Below, in pieces: positions 45,259 to 54,394 of a stretch of 64,000 nucleotides of DNA (position 1 is its first letter; each line of letters opens with the position of its first letter). The position numbers and the translations under genes were made by a program. The notes below the pieces were generated by a model that was given only the letters and a program-made list of their open reading frames with translations, was not told the origin of the DNA and searched no databases. The DNA comes from Rhodocytophaga rosea (GTDB lineage: Bacteria; Bacteroidota; Bacteroidia; Cytophagales; 172606-1): contig NZ_CP048222.1 in assembly GCF_010119975.1 (NCBI RefSeq), positions 5,350,501 through 5,414,500 on the forward strand. The letters run 5' to 3'.

Positions 45259-45597
45259 TTAATGTGGCATTTGAAAAATCAGTTCCATATCTGCCCAGTG
45301 TTCATCTGGTTTGGCTTCCGGCGCCTTCTCCTGGAAAGTTTTCATCAACTCTTCCCATTCCTCGTTTTTGGGATGTAAACTTAAATATTTGTCAAAGTCC
45401 GTATTCGGATCAAAAGCATCCGTGGTGGTCATCAGCATAAATAGTCTTCTGCCAATCATCCATATTCTGATATCTTCTACCCCTACCTTCCGGAATGATT
45501 GTACTACTTCCAGCCAGATATGGTTATGATAATGCAGATAGGTGGCGATCAAATTGGGATCGTTTTTAAGCAGGATAGTTTTAGCAAATTGCTTCAT
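45259..45597 (-). CDS. L-rhamnose/L-fucose mutarotase family protein
   Basis: The 112-residue protein (start MKQFAKTILLKNDPNLIATY) matches the RhaM/DUF718 family: HYHNHIWLEVVQSFRKVGVEDIRIW in pieces, then RLFMLMTTTDAFD and EEWEELMKTFQEKAP, ending MELIFQM. The conserved His of the HxxIW motif is present. These enzymes interconvert the anomers of L-rhamnose or L-fucose before oxidation. It is the middle gene of the FAH-mutarotase-lactonase operon. Confidence 0.85.
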   Translation of the reverse strand: MKQFAKTILLKNDPNLIATYLHYHNHIWLEVVQSFRKVGVEDIRIWMIGRRLFMLMTTTDAFDPNTDFDKYLSLHPKNEEWEELMKTFQEKAPEAKPDEHWADMELIFQMPH

Positions 45598-45644
45598 GGC
45601 TGATAGAGTAAACAGCTGGTGGAAAATACAAAACAATACATCTG

Positions 45645-46505
45645 TTAATTACCAGAATATGCTTTCACCTGCTGTTTAGAAGAGCCAAGTCCATCGATGC
45701 CTAATTCCACTACATCACCGGCTTTGAGGTAAATTTGCGGATTGAACCCTAATCCTACGCCTGCCGGTGTACCAGTAGAAATAATATCGCCAGGCAGTAA
45801 AGTCATAAACTGGCTGATATAGCTTACCAGAAAAGGAATGTTGAAAATCAGGTTGGAAGTAGAGCCATTCTGCATGGTTTTGCCATTCACCGTAAGCCAG
45901 AGCCGGAGGTTGTGTACATCTGTAATTTCGTCTTTGGTAGCCAGAAAAGGCCCTACCGGAGCAAAAGTATCGCAACTTTTTCCTTTCACCCACTGTCCGC
46001 CCCGTTCCAGCTGAAAAGCCCGTTCGCTGTAGTCGTTGTGTAATACATAGCCGGCTACATATTCCATTGCCTCCGATTCAGCTACATAGGTAGCTTTTTT
46101 CCCGATTACTACGGCCAGTTCTACTTCCCAATCGGTTTTCTGGCTGTTTTTCGGAATAATCAGATCATCGTTGGGGCCACAGAGAGAGGTAGTAGCTTTG
46201 AAAAACAGAATGGGTTCTGCCGGAACCGCCATTTTGCTTTCTGCAGCATGGTCTTTATAATTCAATCCTACACAAATAATTTTACTGGGACGGGCAATAG
46301 CCGAGCCTAAGCGTACCTGATCGTTTACGACTGGGGCTGTACTGGCTTGTGCAGAAGCCCAGGTTTGTAGCCGTTTTAATCCATCGGAGGCAAAAAAATG
46401 CTCGGTGTAATCTTCTCCAAAAGCACTAGCATCTATTTTTCTGCCATCAGGTAAAATCAAACCTGGTTTTTCTTGTCCGGGTACACCGAAGCGGAATAGT
46501 TTCAT
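45645..46505 (-). CDS. FAH-family hydrolase (2,4-diketo-3-deoxy-L-fuconate hydrolase-like)
   Basis: The 286-residue protein has the fumarylacetoacetate hydrolase fold: ICVGLNYKDHAAESKM, PILFFKATTSLCGPNDDLIIP, then the metal ligands in WEVELAVVIGKKA and YVLHNDYSERAFQ, and GDIISTGTPAGVGLG near the end. In the oxidative L-fucose and L-rhamnose routes such an enzyme splits the diketo-deoxy acid, consistent with the lactonase and mutarotase downstream. FAH-family specificity cannot be fixed by motif, and ureidoglycolate-lyase-like activity is the main alternative. Confidence 0.85.
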   Translation of the reverse strand: MKLFRFGVPGQEKPGLILPDGRKIDASAFGEDYTEHFFASDGLKRLQTWASAQASTAPVVNDQVRLGSAIARPSKIICVGLNYKDHAAESKMAVPAEPILFFKATTSLCGPNDDLIIPKNSQKTDWEVELAVVIGKKATYVAESEAMEYVAGYVLHNDYSERAFQLERGGQWVKGKSCDTFAPVGPFLATKDEITDVHNLRLWLTVNGKTMQNGSTSNLIFNIPFLVSYISQFMTLLPGDIISTGTPAGVGLGFNPQIYLKAGDVVELGIDGLGSSKQQVKAYSGN

Positions 46506-46727
46506 AAGTAGAGGTATAGAGGTTTATAAAAACTGGTCACTGGTCAGTCGTCATTGGCTGTTGACCAATGATTATTGATAATGATTAAGGCCAATATTAA
46601 AAAAAATAATGCAAAAGGAAGATGGAATATTTAAAATTTCATTTACTTGAAATCCCAGAAGCCTGCTCTGAAAGTTTGCTTTCTTTGATTAAGAATAACT
46701 GATGATAGAGTCTTAACTTTTAAACAC

Positions 46728-47570
46728 ATGAAGATATACAAAGTACAAAGCGGAATTTTGATAGAATACAATCGTCAATATTATGAATTGACAAACCAGA
46801 ACTGGGATCATTTTATTAACCGGGACGATTTATATGAACAGGTAGAAGCATGGATAGGGAAGTCACAACAGCTTACGGAAGCAGCAGCGCAAACTAAACT
46901 GGCCAATGAATTACTGGCTCCCATCGGAAATCAGGAAGTATGGGCATCCGGTGTAACTTATATGAGGAGTAAGGTAGCCCGTCAGGAAGAATCCAAAGAA
47001 GCCGGAGGAGGTGATTTCTATGATAAGGTATATAATGCCCCACGTCCGGAATTGTTTTTCAAAGCTACCCCTCACAGGGTGGTCGGTTCAGGGCATGGCG
47101 TAAATATCCGGAAAGATTCTACCTGGAATGTACCTGAACCAGAACTCACGCTGGTAATAACATCCAGTGGAAAAATTGTGGGATATACGATTGGCAATGA
47201 CATGAGTTCGAGAAGTATTGAGGGCGAAAATCCTTTGTACTTGCCCCAGGCAAAAACCTATGATAAAAGTTGCGGCCTGGGCCCTTGCATTTTTGTAAGC
47301 CAGAAACCGCTACCCCGCAATTCCAGAATAGAATTGATCATTATGAGAAACACAAAAGCAGTTTTTAAAGGAGAAATTACCCTGGAAAATCTGAAACGGA
47401 AAGAAGAGGAACTAGTAGAGTATTTGTACAGGGAAAGCAGTTTCCCAGCAGGTTGTTTCCTGCTAACCGGCACCGGCATTGTACCAGACAATGATTTTAC
47501 CTTGCTCAGTGGCGACCAGATTCATATCTCAATTGATCATATTGGTAAACTAATAAATTCAGTGAATTAA
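46728..47570 (+). CDS. Second FAH-family protein (2-keto-3-deoxy-sugar-acid dehydratase-like)
   Basis: The 280-residue protein is of the FAH group close to 2-keto-3-deoxy-D-arabinonate dehydratase: VWASGVTYMRSKVARQEES, RPELFFKATPHRVVGSG, metal ligands in VPEPELTLVI and GYTIGNDMSSRSIEG, then GLGPCIFV and LLTGTGIVPDNDFTL. It is divergently transcribed from the other FAH gene and lacks its N-terminal pattern, so it is not a recent duplicate. It probably handles another keto-deoxy acid. Confidence 0.8.
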   Translation: MKIYKVQSGILIEYNRQYYELTNQNWDHFINRDDLYEQVEAWIGKSQQLTEAAAQTKLANELLAPIGNQEVWASGVTYMRSKVARQEESKEAGGGDFYDKVYNAPRPELFFKATPHRVVGSGHGVNIRKDSTWNVPEPELTLVITSSGKIVGYTIGNDMSSRSIEGENPLYLPQAKTYDKSCGLGPCIFVSQKPLPRNSRIELIIMRNTKAVFKGEITLENLKRKEEELVEYLYRESSFPAGCFLLTGTGIVPDNDFTLLSGDQIHISIDHIGKLINSVN

Positions 47571-47582
47571 ACTTTGCCATAT

Positions 47583-47622
47583 AAAACAAAAAGCGGACTA
47601 TGATGTAGTCCGCTTTTGTTTT
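47583..47622. terminator. Bidirectional terminator between convergent genes
   Basis: A stem of about 17 bp (AAAACAAAAAGCGGACTA region and its complement) around a 5-base loop, A-rich on the left and T-rich on the right, serving the FAH gene and the first dehydrogenase gene. Confidence 0.85.
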
Positions 47623-47635
47623 ACAGGTATATAAG

Positions 47636-48055
47636 CTATTTAACAATAGTGATCCGTTTAGAGAAGGAATGAGAAGGAGTGGAGATTTGTAACAAATAAG
47701 AACCGGCTTTCAAACTATGCACCGGCAAACTGAGCAGATGCTCTCCTTGTTCCAGCTGATAAAGCTGTCCTTGTACCGGCCTTGATAACACATCGGTTAA
47801 AGTCAACTTCACTTGTCCGGCCTGACTGTTAAAGAGTTTAACAGAAAGCTTATCTGAAACAGGATTAGGAAATACGTCCATCTGCAAATTGGCTAGTTTG
47901 CCTGCTGAAGCCACTCTGGCGCTAGCACTCACCTGTTTTATATCCACAAAAGAGATCTTGGCATTGACTGCATCAGGGGCAGGTTTGATGGTGAGTCTGC
48001 CATCAGTCACTTCTACCGTTACTTCATACTCATCTACCGCATCATAGCTGTCTTC
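47636..48055. repeat. Near-identical 3' segment shared by the two dehydrogenase genes (copy 1)
   Basis: About 420 bases match 51203-51622 at roughly 95 percent identity, well above the similarity of most of the two genes. It encodes the end of the malectin-like domain and the T9SS tail. Confidence 0.8.
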
Positions 48056-50839
48056 ATCAACAACTACTTCTCCTTCAATAGACAAGTCGTTAATTTGATT
48101 GGTGTACAACGGATCGCTACATACTACTGTGACCTGATAGATGCCATCGGGCAAAGCTATTTGCCAAATGGCATCTGATTGAGGCTCCTTCTGCATGTGG
48201 TTGAGGGTATAATACCGGCTATCTGAACTAACAATAGGTCCCCGGTCACGGGTATGAAAAGTAGTCTGATTCCATCCGTAAGTAAAGCCATTTCCCCGGT
48301 TAGCAAACACTTCTCCCATATCAGCCAGATAGCCGGAGGGAACATCTGAACTAGATGGCTGAAAATTGATTTTGACCATTACCAGATCATCAGGAGTATC
48401 GCTTTTAATGCGATAGAAAGCAGACACCGGAACTTGCCTTTTGCTTATTGTCCTACTTTGATAAGCCACATCCAGTACTTGGCCACCTATGTTTTGGAAG
48501 TAATTTAGACTGAAAGCATGTTTACCTGCTTTCAGTCCAATTGTACCTGAGCGTTCTTCACGGGAATGTAACCCATCATTATCCACTACGAGTGTATTGC
48601 CAATAAAGAACTGACTGCCATCATCAGAAATTGTGTAGAAAGTATATTCTCCATCTGCTGGTACTTGAATATAGCCTGTAAACCGGAAGCCAAAGTTTTC
48701 TGCCCTGTTAGCTGCAGAAAGATCAACATCTGTAATAGTGCCAGTCTTTAAAGCTGAGAGAGAAGCAAAGTTAGGTAAATTGTTCCAGTCGCCTTCATAA
48801 TAACTATAGTTAAGGCCATTGACTGTATTAATAGGATTTTCTGGATTGCGTAAGCTGCTAGTAACTTGTTTGAAAATAGCTGTGTAAGTACTATTGTCCT
48901 CTGGGAATTCAATTGTTTGGTTACGGCTGCCCCCATGAGCCCAACGATCGAAGGTATACTCAGTGTTATTCAGTGTTTGGATAGCATCTGCTCCAATGGA
49001 GCGCAACAGCCCCTCTACACCCTCTACAGAAGTAGGAGCCGTAACAGGTTGCCCATCTAAGGTGAGTTCTAATCCGGCAGGTTGGGTAGTTAATGTAATA
49101 GTAGTTGTTCTTGGATAAATATCCCGGTAGGTTTTATGAGTGGCACCTTCAGAATCGGTTACGGTTAAGAATATTCTGTACCAAACATCAGCGCTGGTTT
49201 CTCCACTGGCAGGAATGATAAAACTTCCGTTTTTTACTCCTGTGGCAACGGGAGGGCCATCGTGGGAATGGGTATCATGGTGAAAGACCACTTCCCAGCT
49301 AAAAGCACTGGCAGGTAATGTACCATCTTCGGCATCAGTAGCTGAGCCTGAAAAGTTAATAGTTTGTCCGGCTGAATATAGCGCTCCATTAGCTGGAGTA
49401 ATGATACTTGCTTCAGGAACCGTATTGGCACGTATTGTTAAAATAGCCGCACGGCTGGTTACATTACCCACTGCGTTTTTTACAATTACCCGGTATTGAC
49501 CTGCATCCTCAATAGCAGTGTTTGAAATAGAATAGGTAGCAGAGGTAGCACCAGCTATATTTACTCCGTTTTTCTGCCATTGGTATTGTAATGGGCCGGT
49601 ACCTGATGCACTTACTGTAAAGGAAACCTGTTCTCCCACAGAAACAGCAACATCATCTGGCTGGTTATATATACTAGGTGCTGTATTGTTGCTATTATAT
49701 ACAATCTTATAAAGGGTGCCATTCGTACGGTTCAGATAGTACAAGTTACCATCCCGGCCAGTTGTAATACTCAATGACCCACTAGCTAGGCCTGTAGCAA
49801 AAGGTTGTTTGGTTACATTATCACTTAGATCCAGATAATTAATCCACCCATTGCAAAAGTCCTGAAAAAAGTATGTGCCTTTATACTGTGAAGGGTAATT
49901 GCCAGAAGCAGGGTCGAAAAAAGTTCCGCCTGTAATGGCACAGCCAATTCCATCTCCGGATTGAAGTAACCGCTGATACGTATATACTGGATTGTCATAA
50001 GCAGGATTTGCAGTTACCCCTTCCCTTCTGGGCCAGCCAAAGTTTTGCCCTTTGTTAGTAGCATCATTGATCTCTTCCCACCGTGATGATCCCACATCAT
50101 TGACAAAGATTTTACCTGTGGTGGGATGAACACTAAAAGTAAAAGGATTTCTCAGGCCATATGCCCAAATTCTTCTTTGCTTGGCAGGACCGGACAGAAA
50201 GGGATTATCATCAGCAGCCGATCCATCTGGGTTGATACGTAGCAATTTACCGTGATAGTTATTTAAGTTTTGTGCTTCTTCTGGCCGGGCATTTTCTCCT
50301 ACGGCCACATAGAGTTTGCCATCTTTTCCAAAGTGCATCGCTCCACCATTATGGTTAGTGGCCTTACTTAAAGGATCTAAATTTAATAGTATTTTTTCTG
50401 ATCCGGCTACAGCAACATCTCCATTGGCGGTAAAGCGGCTAATGCGATTATTAGCCCCACTCGCTACCGTATAGTAAAGATACATATACCCATTAGTAGT
50501 AAAATTTGGATCAAGCGTGATCCCTATTAAGCCTCTTTCACCGGAGGCGTTTACTTTTAAGGTTACAAAAGGAGTATCTAATAATATTCCATTCTTAATT
50601 ATCCGTAATCTTCCACTCTGCTCAGCCACAAATATACGCCCATCGGGTGCAAAAGCCATCACTGTTGGATTGGCAAGCTCGGTTGTTATACTAACCTGAC
50701 TGAATCCGGCAGGAAATTTCTGGGAGTAAACCTGTGAAACAGAAAATAAAATAAATAGCACTCCTATAAGTGCCAACAAAAAAGGGGAGGTGCGAAAAGT
50801 TTTAAGGGAAAAAACTTTACTAAGGTAAGTGTACTTCAT
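47636..50839 (-). CDS. T9SS-secreted soluble glucose/sorbosone dehydrogenase with Ig, PA14 and malectin-like domains
   Basis: The 1067-residue protein has a signal peptide (to about 40). The PQQ-type propeller (45-385) includes AFAPDGRIFVAEQSGRLRI, NHNGGAMHFGKDGKLYVAVGE, WAYGLRNPFTFSV and NFGWPRREG, with residues of the PQQ/calcium pocket. An Ig-like domain (390-475), a PKD-like domain (480-590), a small beta domain, PA14 (about 680-815), malectin-like domain (820-975) and T9SS tail (990-1067) follow. It oxidises aldoses outside the cell. The tandem paralogue at 51203-53956 lacks the PA14 module. Confidence 0.9.
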   Translation of the reverse strand: MKYTYLSKVFSLKTFRTSPFLLALIGVLFILFSVSQVYSQKFPAGFSQVSITTELANPTVMAFAPDGRIFVAEQSGRLRIIKNGILLDTPFVTLKVNASGERGLIGITLDPNFTTNGYMYLYYTVASGANNRISRFTANGDVAVAGSEKILLNLDPLSKATNHNGGAMHFGKDGKLYVAVGENARPEEAQNLNNYHGKLLRINPDGSAADDNPFLSGPAKQRRIWAYGLRNPFTFSVHPTTGKIFVNDVGSSRWEEINDATNKGQNFGWPRREGVTANPAYDNPVYTYQRLLQSGDGIGCAITGGTFFDPASGNYPSQYKGTYFFQDFCNGWINYLDLSDNVTKQPFATGLASGSLSITTGRDGNLYYLNRTNGTLYKIVYNSNNTAPSIYNQPDDVAVSVGEQVSFTVSASGTGPLQYQWQKNGVNIAGATSATYSISNTAIEDAGQYRVIVKNAVGNVTSRAAILTIRANTVPEASIITPANGALYSAGQTINFSGSATDAEDGTLPASAFSWEVVFHHDTHSHDGPPVATGVKNGSFIIPASGETSADVWYRIFLTVTDSEGATHKTYRDIYPRTTTITLTTQPAGLELTLDGQPVTAPTSVEGVEGLLRSIGADAIQTLNNTEYTFDRWAHGGSRNQTIEFPEDNSTYTAIFKQVTSSLRNPENPINTVNGLNYSYYEGDWNNLPNFASLSALKTGTITDVDLSAANRAENFGFRFTGYIQVPADGEYTFYTISDDGSQFFIGNTLVVDNDGLHSREERSGTIGLKAGKHAFSLNYFQNIGGQVLDVAYQSRTISKRQVPVSAFYRIKSDTPDDLVMVKINFQPSSSDVPSGYLADMGEVFANRGNGFTYGWNQTTFHTRDRGPIVSSDSRYYTLNHMQKEPQSDAIWQIALPDGIYQVTVVCSDPLYTNQINDLSIEGEVVVDEDSYDAVDEYEVTVEVTDGRLTIKPAPDAVNAKISFVDIKQVSASARVASAGKLANLQMDVFPNPVSDKLSVKLFNSQAGQVKLTLTDVLSRPVQGQLYQLEQGEHLLSLPVHSLKAGSYLLQISTPSHSFSKRITIVK

Positions 50840-51148
50840 AATCAGGCGAATTACTTGTATGCGTATAAATAATTAATAAAAAGACAATAAAATTATATAA
50901 AATGAGTCATACTTTATAGAAAATTGATCGCTTATTTTTATGTAGCTCTTTTTTAAATGGTTACTAATAATTTTTTTTGCTTCGTATCTCATGAAAATCA
51001 TATGTTCATAGATACAGCTAAAGCGAGTGTTTTTATTACCAAACTCCTGATTTAATTACCCTTTGAAAAGTCAGCAGAAAAATAGTTTTATCTTCATTGT
51101 ATGAATCAAATGATATTAAGCATTGGTGAGATGTATATTGAAGTGGTA
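50840..51148. other. Intergenic region, nothing recognised
   Basis: AT-rich stretch upstream of the first dehydrogenase gene. It must contain that gene's promoter but no exact -7 box was seen. Confidence 0.4.
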
Positions 51149-51190
51149 GCATAAAAAAAGCGAACCGTTTAAGGTTCGCTTTTTTTATGC
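51149..51190 (-). terminator. Strong terminator of the second dehydrogenase gene
   Basis: A perfect 18-bp stem, GCATAAAAAAAGCGAACC (51149-51166) with its complement (51173-51190) around a 6-base loop. A-runs and T-runs make it functional on either strand. Confidence 0.85.
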
Positions 51191-51202
51191 ATCCGGGAAA
51201 GA

Positions 51203-51622
51203 TTACTTAACAATAGTAATCCGTTTAGAGAAGGAATGAGAAGGAGTGGAGATTTGTAACAAATAAGAACCTGCTTTCAAACTATGCACCGGCAAACTGA
51301 GCATGTGCTCTCCTTGTTCCAGTTGATAAAGCTGTCCTTGTACCGGCCTTGATAACACATCGGTCAACGTCAACTTCACTTGTCCGGCCTGACTGGTAAA
51401 GAGTTTGACAGAAAGCTTATCTGAAACAGGATTAGGAAATACCTCCATCTGCAAATTAGCTAGTTTGCCTGCTGAAGCCACTCTGGCACCAGCACTCACC
51501 TGCATGATATCTACAAAAGAGATCTTGGCATTGACGGCATCAGGGGCAGGTTTGATGGTGAGTCTGCCATCGGTCACTTCTACCGTTACCTCATACTCAT
51601 CTACTTCATCATACCTGTCTTC
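51203..51622. repeat. Near-identical 3' segment shared by the two dehydrogenase genes (copy 2)
   Basis: Partner of 47636-48055; see that entry. Confidence 0.8.
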
Positions 51623-53956
51623 ATCGGAGAGGCGTTGATTTTCGATTAGTAAATGATTGATCTGATTAGTGTACAACGGATCGCTACAAACTACTGTAAC
51701 CTGATAAGTGCCATCGGGTAAAGCTATTTCCCAAATAGCATCACTACCTTTTATCTTTTGCATATGATTAAGTGTAAGGTAACGCCTGTCGTATCCTGCC
51801 ATTGGGTAGCGGTCTCTGGCATAAAAGGTAGTCTGATTCCATCCATAGCTAAAGCCATTGGCTCTATTGGCAAACACTTCTCCAATATCTGCTAAGTAAC
51901 CTGTAGGCGTGGTTGAACTAGAAGGCTGAAAGTTGATGTTGACCTTTACCAGATCATCTGGGGTGTCAACTCGTTTGAAGACAGCAGTATAGGTGAGATT
52001 ATCTTCTGGGAATGCAATGGTTTGGATGCGGCTTCCACCATGCTTCCAACGATCAAATATATACTCCTTACCATTCAAACTTTGGGTGGCAGCTGTCCCA
52101 ATCGAACGTAAAATACCTTCTACTCCATCAATGGAAGTAGGCGTAGTTAATGGTTTACCATCGAATGTAATAGCCAGTCCGGCAGGTTCAGTAGCAAAAT
52201 TGATAACAGAGGTTCTTGGATAAATATCCCGGTATATCTTGTGAGAAGCGCCTTTGGAATCTTTTACCGTTAAATATAACCTATACCATACACTTATTTC
52301 AGGTTCTCCTGTGTTAGGAATAACAAAAGTACCTTTCTTTTTTCCACTGCTTACTACTGGCATTTCATGCGTATGAGTATTGTGGTGGAACACGATATCC
52401 CAGGTAAAGGCACTGTCCGGCAGTTCCCCATCTTCTTCATCCGTAGCTGAACCTTCAAAAGAAAGTACTTGTCCTGCCTGATACTTACTCCCAGCAGTTG
52501 GGGTAATAATTACAGCAACCGGCGCATCATTATTAGTAGTGACAGACAGAATAGCTGCACGACTGGTTACACTTCCTGCGGTATTGGTTACAATCACCCG
52601 GTATTGACCTGCATCTTGAGGTTTTGTTTTCGAAATAGCATACTTTGCAGCCGTAGCACCAGGAATATCTTTTCCATTTTTTTGCCATTGGTATTGCAGG
52701 GTAGCTGTGCCTGATGCACTCACTGTAAAGGAAGTTGATTGTCCTTCAGCAACCGTAATATCATCCGGTTGGTTAGTGATTTGGGGTGCTTCTTGTTGTG
52801 TATAGGTAATTTTATACAAAATGCTATTCTTCCCATTCCTCGATAAATAGTACAAGTTGCCATCTGTACCTACCGTTAAGTATATATTGCCACTGCCAAG
52901 ATCAGTTGCGAAAGGAACTTTAACAGCGCTATTATTCAGATCAAGCATGGCAATCCATCCGTTACAATATTCCTGAAAAATATATTTGCCTTTATAGGAT
53001 GCAGGGTAATTAGTAGTAGCAGGGTTGAAAAATACACCTCCGGTAATGGCACATCCATGGTCATTGCCTGGCTCCAGAATACGCTGGTAAGAATAAAGGG
53101 GTGATACATAATCCGGATTTTTTCCTGGACCTTCTTCTGCCGGCCATCCAAAGTTAAGTCCGCCTTTGGTAGCATCATTTATTTCTTCGTAATAATCTGA
53201 ACCCACATCGTTAATAAATAATTTACCGGTACCAGGCTGAATATCAAAAGAAAATCCATTTCTGATTCCATAAGCCCAGATCCGTTTTTTCTGTTCAGAA
53301 TCATCTGCCCCTGTAAATGGATTATCAGAAGGTACACTTCCATCTGGGTTCACCCGGATAATTTTCCCGTGATAATTATTTAAATCCTGTGCCTGCTCTG
53401 GTTTGTATAAATCTCCGGTAGCTATGTATAATTTGCCATCTATGCCAAATTGAATCTGGCCCCCATTGTGATTAATTTCTGGTTTAATTTCATCGATCTC
53501 TACTATAACCTCTTCACTTTCTTTTTGTATAATATCTCCGTCGATTTTAAAGCGGCTTACCCGGGCATGTTTGGTTTTAATTATGATATAATACAGATAG
53601 ATATATTGATTGTTTCGGAAGTTAGGGTCGAAAGTAATACCTATTATACTTTTGTTGCCTTTGGTTTCAGGCTCAATTTCTATTGCAGGTTCGGGTAGTA
53701 GGTTTCCATTTTTTATCACCCGCAAAATAGCACCTTGCCCTTGTTCAGCCACAAATATTCGCCCATCTGGTGCAAAAGCCATAGCAGTTGGGGTATCAAG
53801 TGTTTTTACAATACTGGTTTGAGTAAATCCGTCGGGAAATTGCTGAGAAAAACCTGAAGTAATAGCGAAGATGGTAATCCCTATACATAAGTAGAACTTT
53901 ATAAAAAGCCTAACTGAACTTTTGAAAGTTGAAGAAGGCTGGTACTTATTTTTCAT
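51203..53956 (-). CDS. T9SS-secreted soluble glucose/sorbosone dehydrogenase, paralogue without PA14
   Basis: The 917-residue protein starts at MKNKYQPSSTFKSS (signal peptide to about residue 38); 14 further codons upstream are open. Domain order matches the neighbouring paralogue: propeller (about 40-385), Ig-like (390-475), PKD-like (480-590), small beta domain (590-665), malectin-like (about 670-825) and T9SS tail (840-917). The PA14 domain is absent and the flanking sequence joins cleanly at TAVFKRVDTPDDLVKV. It probably arose by tandem duplication; N-terminal regions have diverged much more than the 3' end. Confidence 0.9.
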   Translation of the reverse strand: MKNKYQPSSTFKSSVRLFIKFYLCIGITIFAITSGFSQQFPDGFTQTSIVKTLDTPTAMAFAPDGRIFVAEQGQGAILRVIKNGNLLPEPAIEIEPETKGNKSIIGITFDPNFRNNQYIYLYYIIIKTKHARVSRFKIDGDIIQKESEEVIVEIDEIKPEINHNGGQIQFGIDGKLYIATGDLYKPEQAQDLNNYHGKIIRVNPDGSVPSDNPFTGADDSEQKKRIWAYGIRNGFSFDIQPGTGKLFINDVGSDYYEEINDATKGGLNFGWPAEEGPGKNPDYVSPLYSYQRILEPGNDHGCAITGGVFFNPATTNYPASYKGKYIFQEYCNGWIAMLDLNNSAVKVPFATDLGSGNIYLTVGTDGNLYYLSRNGKNSILYKITYTQQEAPQITNQPDDITVAEGQSTSFTVSASGTATLQYQWQKNGKDIPGATAAKYAISKTKPQDAGQYRVIVTNTAGSVTSRAAILSVTTNNDAPVAVIITPTAGSKYQAGQVLSFEGSATDEEDGELPDSAFTWDIVFHHNTHTHEMPVVSSGKKKGTFVIPNTGEPEISVWYRLYLTVKDSKGASHKIYRDIYPRTSVINFATEPAGLAITFDGKPLTTPTSIDGVEGILRSIGTAATQSLNGKEYIFDRWKHGGSRIQTIAFPEDNLTYTAVFKRVDTPDDLVKVNINFQPSSSTTPTGYLADIGEVFANRANGFSYGWNQTTFYARDRYPMAGYDRRYLTLNHMQKIKGSDAIWEIALPDGTYQVTVVCSDPLYTNQINHLLIENQRLSDEDRYDEVDEYEVTVEVTDGRLTIKPAPDAVNAKISFVDIMQVSAGARVASAGKLANLQMEVFPNPVSDKLSVKLFTSQAGQVKLTLTDVLSRPVQGQLYQLEQGEHMLSLPVHSLKAGSYLLQISTPSHSFSKRITIVK

Positions 53957-54143
53957 AGTATTTGTATTTTGTTGGCGATTAATGGCTGATGAAAACAAAA
54001 ATAAAGCACTAAGTTAACACAAGTGCCTGAGACGAGAAAGCAGTTCCATGAAAAGGATTAGTTTCGTAAGTTATCTATTAATTTATGGCTTACAAAATGA
54101 ACACATTAATTTTTCTATCTGTAGAGATGTTACAATGGTAAAT

Positions 54144-54151
54144 TATATTTG
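54144..54151 (+). promoter_or_regulatory. Probable -7 box of the tyrosine leader transcript
   Basis: TATATTTG matches TAnnTTTG exactly. It would place the transcript start near 54158, about 40 bases before the leader-peptide ATG. No good -33 element is seen. Confidence 0.5.
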
Positions 54152-54198
54152 CAGTCTGCTAACTTGCATTTTTGTTAATTAAAGTACATATTTACCCC

Positions 54199-54267
54199 AT
54201 GAATAACTGCAGCAAATACTATTATTATCTAACCGGAAACTATACCCGGAAGATAATGCTTTGCTGA
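54199..54267 (+). CDS. Tyrosine-rich attenuator leader peptide
   Basis: The 22-residue frame MNNCSKYYYYLTGNYTRKIMLC has four consecutive tyrosine codons (TAC TAT TAT TAT, 54217-54228) and a fifth at 54241-54243, and ends TGA at 54265-54267. Length, position 27 bases before an intrinsic terminator and repeated regulatory codons are those of ribosome-mediated attenuator leaders such as the his and phe leaders. The downstream gene makes tyrosine. Confidence 0.75.
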   Translation: MNNCSKYYYYLTGNYTRKIMLC

Positions 54268-54329
54268 AGTTTGAACGCATTCAAAAAATTTACAAAAGCC
54301 TGGTCTTTCCGAAAGAGCAGGCTTTTTTT
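54226..54329 (+). promoter_or_regulatory. Attenuator: pause hairpin, antiterminator and terminator for the phenylalanine hydroxylase gene
   Basis: Pause hairpin (1:2): TATCT (54226-54230) with AGATA (54251-54255) and CCGG (54233-54236) with CCGG (54246-54249), starting at the last tandem Tyr codon. Antiterminator (2:3): CGGAAGA (54247-54253) with TCTTTCCG (54304-54311) and GCTTTG (54258-54263) with CAAAAGC (54293-54299), nested and collinear. Terminator (3:4): AAAAGCCTG (54294-54302) with CAGGCTTTT (54318-54326), inner CTTT/AAAG pairs and a T-run to 54329. The antiterminator shares bases with both other hairpins, so they exclude one another. Confidence 0.75.
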
Positions 54330-54394
54330 ATGCTATTTCCTCATACAACTTTCCTTATAAATAATCTGTTTATTAACTTATATGCACGCTTTTT

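Noticed and set aside
54294-54329. Hairpin read as an ordinary terminator of an upstream gene
   Set aside because: No plus-strand gene precedes it except the 22-codon tyrosine leader; the genes to the left are on the minus strand. An attenuator explains it better.
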